Source: Ceriagrion tenellum
Lineage: Eukaryota > Arthropoda > Insecta > Odonata > Coenagrionidae
Assembly: GCA_963169105.1 (NCBI GenBank)
Contig: OY720637.1
Coordinates: 57,310,964-57,374,963, forward strand
DNA: 64,000 bases
Reading direction: 5' to 3'
Shown: in pieces, positions 26,401 to 38,400 of the stretch
Layout: each line of letters starts with the position of its first letter
Numbering within the stretch: the stretch's first letter is position 1
Program-made: the position numbers and the translations under genes
Notes under the pieces: generated by a model
What the model saw: the letters and a program-made list of their open reading frames with translations, nothing else
Told to the model about the DNA's origin: nothing
Databases searched by the model: none

Positions 26401-29400
26401 CGGTCTCGCCACAGGAAATAACCGAGGAGAAGGAGGTGACCCCAGCCGCGGCAGAAGAGCGAGCCCCCGAAAAAGACGATACGATCGAAAAGGTCTCGGT
26501 AGTCGAGACGCTCGAAAAGGCAGGCGTTGAATCGGAGAGCGTGGTGTCCGAGGCTGTGGAGCGAAGGGAGGTGGAAGAGGAGGTGGTGGTAGCCGAAAAG
26601 GTCGTGGAAGTGTCCGAGGCGGTGACGGAGTCAGTCGAAGTAAGCGAGGTGATAGTGCCCGCGGAGGTTGTCAAGAAGGTAGCGGAGGAGGTTGTAGCGA
26701 AAGAAGTCGGTGTAGTACCGGCGGAAGAGCCAGTCTCCCCGGGAGCGGAGGAAACCAAACAGAAAGAACCAACTCCGGCACTCGCCGTCGATGAGGGAGA
26801 ACCTCCGGTTGATGAGGAAAGCAAAGCAGAGGTGCCAGCTGAAGAAAAGGAAGCAGTGGTAGAAACAGTTGACAAAGAAGCATCCCCCGTATTAGAAGAG
26901 ATGAGGGAGGAGGTGGTGTCGGAGGAGATGAAGGCGCCGTCTCCGGTAGAATCGGTCGCGGAAGAGGTAACCAAGATGGAGGTGACGGCCGCCGTGACGC
27001 GAGTAGAGGAGTTAGAATCCGTCGAAAAAGATGAGGATGTCCCTACGACCTCAGAAAGGACGTCGGTTGATGAGACACGCGAAGTTGTTGAGGCAGTGAC
27101 AGTAGAGGAGGAGACGGTAGAGGAGGAGGTTTCGATAAAGAAAGTCGTGGAGGTGTCGGAGGCCTTAACGGAGAGAGTCGAAATAATTACTGAAGTAAAA
27201 GAATCCAAGGCGCCCACGGAAATTGTCAGAGAGGAGGTTGTGGAAGAGACCGTAACGAAGGGAGTCGTAGACGTCACAACGAAGGAACCAGTTTCGCCGG
27301 CGGTGGAGGAACCGAAAGAGGAAGTACCTATAGCTGCGCCAGCCGTCTCCGAGACGGAAGGCGAGCCGAAATCACCGGCGGAGGAATTAGCGGAACGGGA
27401 GGAAGCACCTCAGGCGGAAACGCCGGTGGAGCAGGTCGAAGAAGAGCGCAGAAGAGAACTCGTATCCGCCTCGGCGGTTGAGGAGATGGCAGAGGTCGTA
27501 GAGGAGTTGAAAGACGAGGTTGAAGCGGTAAAGGAGGAGGTGAAGGCGCTGTCTCAGGTGTCAGTCGAGAGGTTAGAGGCGGTTTCGCCTAAAGAAGGTG
27601 CGCCCGTAAAGGAGGACGCGATCTCGCCTCAGGAAATAACCGAGGAGAAGCAGGTGACCCCAGCCGCGGCAGAAGAGCGAGCCCCGGAAAAAGACGATAC
27701 GATCACAAAGCTCTCGGTTGTCGAGACGCTCGAAAAGGCAGGCGTTGTAGCGGAGAGCGTTGTGTCCGAGGCTTCCGAGCGAAGGGAGGTGGTAGAGGAG
27801 GTGGTGGTATCCGAAAAGGTCGTGGAAGTGTCCGAGGCGTTGATGGAGTCAGTCGAAATAATTGAGTTGAAAGAGCCCGCGGTGTTTATCAAGGAGGTAG
27901 CGGAGGAGGTGGTAGGGAAGGAAGTCGGTAAAGTGTCGGCGGAAGAGCCAATCTCTCCGGTAGCGGAGGAACCCAAAGAGAAAGAACCCTCGGAATTCCC
28001 CGTCGATGAGGAAGAACCTCAGGTGGAGGAGGAAAGCAAAGCAGAGGTGCCAGCCAAAGAAAGAGAGGTAGTGGCAGAAGAGTTTGCCAAAGACATATCC
28101 CCCGTTGTAGATAAGTTGAGGGAGGAGGTAAAGGCGCCGTCTCCGGAAGAATCGGTCGCGGAAGAGGTGGCCAAGGAGGAGGTGACGGCAGCAGTCGCGC
28201 TAGTAGAGGAAGAGGAATCCGTAGAAAAAGATGAGGATGTCGCTACGACCTCAGAAAGGACGCCGGTCGATGAGACACGCGAAGTTGTTGAGGTAGAAAC
28301 GGTAGAGGAGGAGATGGTAGAGGAGGAGGTTTCGATAAAGAAAGTCGTGGAGGATTCGGAGGCCATAACCGAGAGAATCGAAATAACTACTGAAGTAAAA
28401 GAATCCAAGGCGCCCACGAAAATTGTCAGGGAGGAGGTTGTGGAAGAGACCGTAACGAAGGGCGTCGTAGACGTCACAATGAAGGAACCAGTTTCGCCGG
28501 CGCCTGAGGAGGAGCCGACGGTGGAGGAATCGAAAGAGGAAGTACCTATAGCTGCGCCAGCCGTCTCAGAGACGGAAGGCGAGCCGAAATCACCCTCGGA
28601 GGAATTAGCGGAACCGGAGGAAGCACTTCAGGTGGAAACGCCGCTGGAAAAGGTCGAAGAAGAGCCCAGAACAGAACTCGTATCTGACTCGGTGGTAGAG
28701 GATATGGCGGAGGTCGTAGAGGAGTTGAAGGACGAGGTTGAAGCGGTAAAGGAGGAGGTGAAGGCGCCGTCTCCGGTGTCAGTCGAGAGGTTAGAGGCGG
28801 TTTCGCCTACAGAAGGTGCGGCCGTAAAGGAGGACGCGGTCTCGCCACAGGAAATAACCGAGGAGAAGGAGGTGACCCCAGCCGCGGCAGAAGAGCGAGC
28901 CCCCGAAAAAGACGATACGATCGAAAAGGTCTCGGTAGTCGAGACGCTCGAAAAGGCAGGCGTTGAATCGGAGAGCGTGGTGTCCGAGGCTGTGGAGCGA
29001 AGGGAGGTGGAAGAGGAGGTGGTGGTAGCCGAAAAGGTCGTGGAAGTGTCCGAGGCGGTGACGGAGTCAGTCGAAGTAAGCGAGGTGATGGTGCCCGCGG
29101 AGGTTGTCAAGAAGGTAGCGGAGGAGGTTGTAGCGAAAGAAGTCGGTGTAGTACCGGCGGAAGAGCCAGTCTCCCCGGGAGCGGAGGAAACCAAAGAGAA
29201 AGAACCAACTCCGGCACTCGCCGTCGATGAGGGAGAACCTCCGGTTGATGAGGAAAGCAAAGCAGAGGTGCCAGCTGAAGAAAAGGAAGTAGTGGTAGAA
29301 ACAGTTGACAAAGAAGCATCCCCCGTATTAGAAGAGATGAGGGAGGAGGTGGTGTCGGAGGAGATGAAGGCGCCGTCTCCGGTAGAATCGGTCGCGGAAG

Positions 29401-32400
29401 AGGTAACCAAGATGGAGGTGACGGCCGCCGTGACGCGAGTAGAGGAGTTAGAATCCGTCGAAAAAGATGAGGATGTCCCTACGACCTCAGAAAGGACGTC
29501 GGTTGATGAGACACGCGAAGTTGTTGAGGCAGTGACAGTAGAGGAGGAGACGGTAGAGGAGGAGGTTTCGATAAAGAAAGTCGTGGAGGTGTCGGAGGCC
29601 TTAACGGAGAGAGTCGAAATAATTACTGAAGTAAAAGAATCCAAGGCGCCCACGGAAATTGTCAGAGAGGAGGTTGTGGAAGAGACCGTAACGAAGGGAG
29701 TCGTAGACGTCACAACGAAGGAACCAGTTTCGCCGGGGGTGGAGGAACCGAAAGAGGAAGTACCTATAGCTGCGCCAGCCGTCTCCGAGACGGAAGGCGA
29801 GCCGAAATCACCGGCGGAGGAATTAGCGGAACGGGAGGAAGCACCTCAGGCGGAAACGCCGGTGGAGAAGGTCGAAGAAGAGCGCAGAAGAGAACTCGTA
29901 TCCGCCTCGGCGGTTGAGGAGATGGCAGAGGTCGTAGAGGAGTTGAAAGACGAGGTTGAAGCGGTAAAGGAGGAGGTGAAGGCGCCGTCTCCGGTGTTAG
30001 TCGAGAGGTTAGAGGCGGTGTCGCCTAAAGAAGGTGCGCCCGTAAAGGAGGACGCGATCTCGCCTCAGGAAATAACCGAGGAGAAGGAGGTGACCCCAGC
30101 CGCGGCAGAAGAGCGAGCCCCGGAAAAAGACGATACGATCACAAAGCTCTCGGTTGTCGAGACGCTCGAAAAGGCAGGCGTTGTAGCGGAGAGCGTTGTG
30201 TCCGAGGCTTCCGAGCGAAGGGAGGTGGTAGAGGAGGTGGTGGTATCCGAAAAGGTCGTGGAAGTGTCCGAGGCGTTGATGGAGTCAGTCGAAATAATTG
30301 AGTTGAAAGAGCCCGCGGTGTTTATCAAGGAGGTAGCGGAGGAGGTGGTAGGGGAGGAAGTCGGTAAAGTGTCGGCGGAAGAGCCAATCTCTCCGGTAGC
30401 GGAGGAACCCAGAGAGAAAGAACCCTCGGAATTCCCCGTCGATGAGGAAGAACCTCAGGTGGAGGAGGAAAGCAAAGCAGAGGTGCCAGCCAAAGAAAGA
30501 GAGGTAGTGGCAGAAGAGTTTGCCAAAGACATATCCCCCGTTGTAGATAAGTTGAGGGAGGAGGTAAAGGCGCCGTCTCCGGAAGAATCGGTCGCGGAAG
30601 AGGTGGCCAAGGAGGAGGTGACGGCAGCAGTCGCGCTAGTAGAGGAAGAGGAATCCGTAGAAAAAGATGAGGATGTCGCTACGACCTCAGAAAGGACGCC
30701 GGTCGATGAGACACGCGAAGTTGTTGAGGCAGAAACGGTAGAGGAGGAGATGGTAGAGGAGGAGGTTTCGATAAAGAAAGTCGTGGAGGATTCGGAGGCC
30801 ATAACCGAGAGAATCGAAATAACTACTGAAGTAAAAGAATCCAAGGCGCCCACGGAAATTGTCAGGGAGGAGGTTGTGGAAGAGACCGTAACGAAGGGCG
30901 TCGTAGACGTCACAATGAAGGAACCAGTTTCGCCGGCGCCTGAGGAGGAGCCGACGGTGGAGGAATCGAAAGAGGAAGTACCTATAGCTGCGCCAGCCGT
31001 CTCCGAGACGGAAGGCGAGCCGAAATCACCCTCGGAGGAATTAGCGGAACCGGAGGAAGCACTTCAGGTGGAAACGCCGCTGGAAAAGGTCGAAGAAGAG
31101 CCCAGAACAGAACTCGTATCTGACTCGGTGGTAGAGGAGATGGCGGAGGTCGTAGAGGAGTTGAAGGACGAGGTTGAAGCGGTAAAGGAGGAGGTGAAGG
31201 CGCCGTCTCCGGTGTCAGTCGAGAGGTTAGAGGCGGTTTCGCCTACAGAAGGTGCGGCCGTAAAGGAGGACGCGGTCTCGCCACAGGAAATAACCGAGGA
31301 GAAGGAGGTGACCCCAGCCGCGGCAGAAGAGCGAGCCCCCGAAAAAGACGATACGATCGAAAAGGTCTCGGTAGTCGAGACGCTCGAAAAGGCAGGCGTT
31401 GAATCGGAGAGCGTGGTGTCCGAGGCTGTGGAGCGAAGGGAGGTGGAAGAGGAGGTGGTGGTAGCCGAAAAGGTCGTGGAAGTGTCCGAGGCGGTGACGG
31501 AGTCAGTCGAAGTAAGCGAGGTGATGGTGCCCGCGGAGGTTGTCAAGAAGGTAGCGGAGGAGGTTGTAGCGAAAGAAGTCGGTGTAGTACCGGCGGAAGA
31601 GCCAGTCTCCCCGGGAGCGGAGGAAACCAAACAGAAAGAACCAACTCCGGCACTCGCCGTCGATGAGGGAGAACCTCCGGTTGATGAGGAAAGCAAAGCA
31701 GAGGTGCCAGCTGAAGAAAAGGAAGTAGTGGTAGAAACAGTTGACAAAGAAGCATCCCGCGTATTAGAAGAGATGAGGGAGGAGGTGGTGTCGGAGGAGA
31801 TGAAGGCGCCGTCTCCGGTAGAATCGGTCGCGGAAGAGGTAACCAAGATGGAGGTGACGGCCGCCGTGACGCGAGTAGAGGAGTTAGAATCCGTCGAAAA
31901 AGATGAGGATGTCCCTACGACCTCAGAAAGGACGTCGGTTGATGAGACACGCGAAGTTGTTGAGGCAGTGACAGTAGAGGAGGAGACGGTAGAGGAGGAG
32001 GTTTCGATAAAGAAAGTCGTGGAGGTGTCGGAGGCCTTAACGGAGAGAGTCGAAATAATTACTGAAGTAAAAGAATCCAAGGCGCCCACGGAAATTGTCA
32101 GAGAGGAGGTTGTGGAAGAGACCGTAACGAAGGGAGTCGTAGACGTCACAACGAAGGAACCAGTTTCGCCGGGGGTGGAGGAACCGAAAGAGGAAGTACC
32201 TATAGCTGCGCCAGCCGTCTCCGAGACGGAAGGCGAGCCGAAATCACCGGCGGAGGAATTAGCGGAACGGGAGGAAGCACCTCAGGCGGAAACGCCGGTG
32301 GAGAAGGTCGAAGAAGAGCGCAGAAGAGAACTCGTATCCGCCTCGGCGGTTGAGGAGATGGCAGAGGTCGTAGAGGAGTTGAAAGACGAGGTTGAAGCGG

Positions 32401-35400
32401 TAAAGGAGGAGGTGAAGGCGCCGTCTCCGGTGTCAGTCGAGAGGTTAGAGGCGGTGTCGCCTAAAGAAGGTGCGCCCGTAAAGGAGGACGCGATCTCGCC
32501 TCAGGAAATAACCGAGGAGAAGGAGGTGACCCCAGCCGCGGCAGAAGAGCGAGCCCCGGAAAAAGACGATACGATCACAAAGCTCTCGGTTGTCGAGACG
32601 CTCGAAAAGGCAGGCGTTGTAGCGGAGAGCGTTGTGTCCGAGGCTTCCGAGCGAAGGGAGGTGGTAGAGGAGGTGGTGGTATCCGAAAAGGTCGTGGAAG
32701 TGTCCGAGGCGTTGATGGAGTCAGTCGAAATAATTGAGTTGAAAGAGCCCGCGGTGTTTATCAAGGAGGTAGCGGAGGAGGTGGTAGGGGAGGAAGTCGG
32801 TAAAGTGTCGGCGGAAGAGCCAATCTCTCCGGTAGCGGAGGAACCCAGAGAGAAAGAACCCTCGGAATTCCCCGTCGATGAGGAAGAACCTCAGGTGGAG
32901 GAGGAAAGCAAAGCAGAGGTGCCAGCCAAAGAAAGAGAGGTAGTGGCAGAAGAGTTTGCCAAAGACATATCCCCCGTTGTAGATAAGTTGAGGGAGGAGG
33001 TAAAGGCGCCGTCTCCGGAAGAATCGGTCGCGGAAGAGGTGGCCAAGGAGGAGGTGACGGCAGCAGTCGCGCTAGTAGAGGAAGAGGAATCCGTAGAAAA
33101 AGATGAGGATGTCGCTACGACCTCAGAAAGGACGCCGGTCGATGAGACACGCGAAGTTGTTGAGGCAGAAACGGTAGAGGAGGAGATGGTAGAGGAGGAG
33201 GTTTCGATAAAGAAAGTCGTGGAGGATTCGGAGGCCATAACCGAGAGAATCGAAATAACTACTGAAGTAAAAGAATCCAAGGCGCCCACGGAAATTGTCA
33301 GGGAGGAGGTTGTGGAAGAGACCGTAACGAAGGGCGTCGTAGACGTCACAATGAAGGAACCAGTTTCGCCGGCGCCTGAGGAGGAGCCGACGGTGGAGGA
33401 ATCGAAAGAGGAAGTACCTATAGCTGCGCCAGCCGTCTCCGAGACGGAAGGCGAGCCGAAATCACCCTCGGAGGAATTAGCGGAACCGGAGGAAGCACTT
33501 CAGGTGGAAACGCCGCTGGAAAAGGTCGAAGAAGAGCCCAGAACAGAACTCGTATCTGACTCGGTGGTAGAGGAGATGGCGGAGGTCGTAGAGGAGTTGA
33601 AGGACGAGGTTGAAGCGGTAAAGGAGGAGGTGAAGGCGCCGTCTCCGGTGTCAGTCGAGAGGTTAGAGGCGGTTTCGCCTACAGAAGGTGCGGCCGTAAA
33701 GGAGGACGCGGTCTCGCCACAGGAAATAACCGAGGAGAAGGAGGTGACCCCAGCCGCGGCAGAAGAGCGAGCCCCCGAAAAAGACGATACGATCGAAAAG
33801 GTCTCGGTAGTCGAGACGCTCGAAAAGGCAGGCGTTGAATCGGAGAGCGTGGTGTCCGAGGCTGTGGAGCGAAGGGAGGTGGAAGAGGAGGTGGTGGTAG
33901 CCGAAAAGGTCGTGGAAGTGTCCGAGGCGGTGACGGAGTCAGTCGAAGTAAGCGAGGTGATGGTGCCCGCGGAGGTTGTCAAGAAGGTAGCGGAGGAGGT
34001 TGTAGCGAAAGAAGTCGGTGTAGTACCGGCGGAAGAGCCAGTCTCCCCGGGAGCGGAGGAAACCAAACAGAAAGAACCAACTCCGGCACTCGCCGTCGAT
34101 GAGGGAGAACCTCCGGTTGATGAGGAAAGCAAAGCAGAGGTGCCAGCTGAAGAAAAGGAAGTAGTGGTAGAAACAGTTGACAAAGAAGCATCCCGCGTAT
34201 TAGAAGAGATGAGGGAGGAGGTGGTGTCGGAGGAGATGAAGGCGCCGTCTCCGGTAGAATCGGTCGCGGAAGAGGTAACCAAGATGGAGGTGACGGCCGC
34301 CGTGACGCGAGTAGAGGATTTAGAATCCGTCGAAAAAGATGAGGATGTCCCTACGACCTCAGAAAGGACGTCGGTTGATGAGACACGCGAAGTTGTTGAG
34401 GCAGTGACAGTAGAGGAGGAGACGGTAGAGGATGAGGTTTCGATAAAGAAAGTCGTGGAGGTGTCGGAGGCCTTAACGGAGAGAGTCGAAATAATTACTG
34501 AAGTAAAAGAATCCAAGGCGCCCACGGAAATTGTCAGAGAGGAGGTTGTGGAAGAGACCGTAACGAAGGGAGTCGTAGACGTCACAACGAAGGAACCAGT
34601 TTCGCCGGCGGTGGAGGAACCGAAAGAGGAAGTACCTATAGCTGCGCCAGCCGTCTCCGAGACGGAAGGCGAGCCGAAATCACCGGCGGAGGAATTAGCG
34701 GAACGGGAGGAAGCACCTCAGGCGGAAACGCCGGTGGAGAAGGTCGAAGAAGAGCGCAGAAGAGAACTCGTATCCGCCTCGGCGGTTGAGGAGATGGCAG
34801 AGGTCGTAGAGGAGTTGAAAGACGAGGTTGAAGCGGTAAAGGAGGAGGTGAAGGCGCCGTCTCCGGTGTCAGTCGAGAGGTTAGAGGCGGTGTCGCCTAA
34901 AGAAGGTGCGCCCGTAAAGGAGGACGCGATCTCGCCTCAGGAAATAACCGAGGAGAAGGAGGTGACCCCAGCCGCGGCAGAAGAGCGAGCCCCGGAAAAA
35001 GACGATACGATCACAAAGCTCTCGGTTGTCGAGACGCTCGAAAAGGCAGGCGTTGTAGCGGAGAGCGTTGTGTCCGAGGCTTCCGAGCGAAGGGAGGTGG
35101 TAGAGGAGGTGGTGGTATCCGAAAAGGTCGTGGAAGTGTCCGAGGCGTTGATGGAGTCAGTCGAAATAATTGAGTTGAAAGAGCCCGCGGTGTTTATCAA
35201 GGAGGTAGCGGAGGAGGTGGTAGGGGAGGAAGTCGGTAAAGTGTCGGCGGAAGAGCCAATCTCTCCGGTAGCGGAGGAACCCAGAGAGAAAGAACCCTCG
35301 GAATTCCCCGTCGATGAGGAAGAACCTCAGGTGGAGGAGGAAAGCAAAGCAGAGGTGCCAGCCAAAGAAAGAGAGGTAGTGGCAGAAGAGTTTGCCAAAG

Positions 35401-38400
35401 ACATATCCCCCGTTGTAGATAAGTTGAGGGAGGAGGTAAAGGCGCCGTCTCCGGAAGAATCGGTCGCGGAAGAGGTGGCCAAGGAGGAGGTGACGGCAGC
35501 AGTCGCGCTAGTAGAGGAAGAGGAATCCGTAGAAAAAGATGAGGATGTCGCTACGACCTCAGAAAGGACGCCGGTCGATGAGACACGCGAAGTTGTTGAG
35601 GCAGAAACGGTAGAGGAGGAGATGGTAGAGGAGGAGGTTTCGATAAAGAAAGTCGTGGAGGATTCGGAGGCCATAACCGAGAGAATCGAAATAACTACTG
35701 AAGTAAAAGAATCCAAGGCGCCCACGGAAATTGTCAGGGAGGAGGTTGTGGAAGAGACCGTAACGAAGGGCGTCGTAGACGTCACAATGAAGGAACCAGT
35801 TTCGCCGGCGCCTGAGGAGGAGCCGACGGTGGAGGAATCGAAAGAGGAAGTACCTATAGCTGCGCCAGCCGTCTCCGAGACGGAAGGCGAGCCGAAATCA
35901 CCCTCGGAGGAATTAGCGGACCCGGAGGAAGCACTTCAGGTGGAAACGCCGCTGGAAAAGGTCGAAGAAGAGCCCAGAACAGAACTCGTATCTGACTCGG
36001 TGGTAGAGGAGATGGCGGAGGTCGTAGAGGAGTTGAAGGACGAGGTTGAAGCGGTAAAGGAGGAGGTGAAGGCGCCGTCTCCGGTGTCAGTCGAGAGGTT
36101 AGAGGCGGTTTCGCCTACAGAAGGTGCGGCCGTAAAGGAGGACGCGGTCTCGCCACAGGAAATAACCGAGGAGAAGGAGGTGAACCAAGCCGCGGCAGAA
36201 GAGCGAGCCCCCGAAAAAGACGATACGATCGTAAAGATCTCGGTAGTCGAGACGCTCGAAAAGGCAGGCGTTGAATCGGAGAGCGTGGTGTCCGAGGCTG
36301 TGGAGCGAAGGGAGGTGGAAGAGGAGGTGGTGGTAGCCGAAAAGGTCGTGGAAGTGTCCGAGGCGGTGACGGAGTCAGTCGAAGTAAGCGAGGTGATGGT
36401 GCCCGCGGAGGTTGTCAAGAAGGTAGCGGAGGAGGTTGTAGCGAAAGAAGTCGGTGTAGTACCGGCGGAAGAGCCAGTCTCCCCGGGAGCGGAGGAAACC
36501 AAACAGAAAGAACCAACTCCGGCACTCGCCGTCGATGAGGGAGAACCTCCGGTTGATGAGGAAAGCAAAGCAGAGGTGCCAGCTGAAGAAAAGGAAGTAG
36601 TGGTAGAAACAGTTGACAAAGAAGCATCCCGCGTATTAGAAGAGATGAGGGAGGAGGTGGTGTCGGAGGAGATGAAGGCGCCGTCTCCGGTAGAATCGGT
36701 CGCGGAAGAGGTAACCAAGATGGAGGTGACGGCCGCCGTGACGCGAGTAGAGGAGTTAGAATCCGTCGAAAAAGATGAGGATGTCCCTACGACCTCAGAA
36801 AGGACGTCGGTTGATGAGACACGCGAAGTTGTTGAGGCAGTGACAGTAGAGGAGGAGACGGTAGAGGATGAGGTTTCGATAAAGAAAGTCGTGGAGGTGT
36901 CGGAGGCCTTAACGGAGAGAGTCGAAATAATTACTGAAGTAAAAGAATCCAAGGCGCCCACGGAAATTGTCAGAGAGGAGGTTGTGGAAGAGACCGTAAC
37001 GAAGGGAGTCGTAGACGTCACAACGAAGGAACCAGTTTCGCCGGCGGTGGAGGAACCGAAAGAGGAAGTACCTATAGCTGCGCCAGCCGTCTCCGAGACG
37101 GAAGGCGAGCCGAAATCACCGGCGGAGGAATTAGCGGAACGGGAGGAAGCACCTCAGGCGGAAACGCCGGTGGAGAAGGTCGAAGAAGAGCGCAGAAGAG
37201 AACTCGTATCCGCCTCGGCGGTTGAGGAGATGGCAGAGGTCGTAGAGGAGTTGAAAGACGAGGTTGAAGCGGTAAAGGAGGAGGTGAAGGCGCCGTCTCC
37301 GGTGTCAGTCGAGAGGTTAGAGGCGGTGTCGCCTAAAGAAGGTGCGCCCGTAAAGGAGGACGCGATCTCGCCTCAGGAAATAACCGAGGAGAAGGAGGTG
37401 ACCCCAGCCGCGGCAGAAGAGCGAGCCCCGGAAAAAGACGATACGATCACAAAGCTCTCGGTTGTCGAGACGCTCGAAAAGGCAGGCGTTGTAGCGGAGA
37501 GCGTTGTGTCCGAGGCTTCCGAGCGAAGGGAGGTGGTAGAGGAGGTGGTGGTCTCCGAAAAGGTCGTGGAAGTGTCCGAGGCGTTGATGGAGTCAGTCGA
37601 AATAATTGAGTTGAAAGAGCCCGCGGTGTTTATCAAGGAGGTAGCGGAGGAGGTGGTAGGGGAGGAAGTCGGTAAAGTGTCGGCGGAAGAGCCAATCTCT
37701 CCGGTAGCGGAGGAACCCAGAGAGAAAGAACCCTCGGAATTCCCCGTCGATGAGGAAGAACCTCAGGTGGAGGAGGAAAGCAAAGCAGAGGTGCCAGCCA
37801 AAGAAAGAGAGGTAGTGGCAGAAGAGTTTGCCAAAGACATATCCCCCGTTGTAGATAAGTTGAGGGAGGAGGTAAAGGCGCCGTCTCCGGAAGAATCGGT
37901 CGCGGAAGAGGTGGCCAAGGAGGAGGTGACGGCAGCAGTCGCGCTAGTAGAGGAAGAGGAATCCGTAGAAAAAGATGAGGATGTCGCTACGACCTCAGAA
38001 AGGACGCCGGTCGATGAGACACGCGAAGTTGTTGAGGCAGAAACGGTAGAGGAGGAGATGGTAGAGGAGGAGGTTTCGATAAAGAAAGTCGTGGAGGATT
38101 CGGAGGCCATAACCGAGAGAATCGAAATAACTACTGAAGTAAAAGAATCCAAGGCGCCCACGGAAATTGTCAGGGAGGAGGTTGTGGAAGAGACCGTAAC
38201 GAAGGGCGTCGTAGACGTCACAATGAAGGAACCAGTTTCGCCGGCGCCTGAGGAGGAGCCGACGGTGGAGGAATCGAAAGAGGAAGTACCTATAGCTGCG
38301 CCAGCCGTCTCCGAGACGGAAGGCGAGCCGAAATCACCCTCGGAGGAATTAGCGGACCCGGAGGAAGCACTTCAGGTGGAAACGCCGCTGGAAAAGGTCG

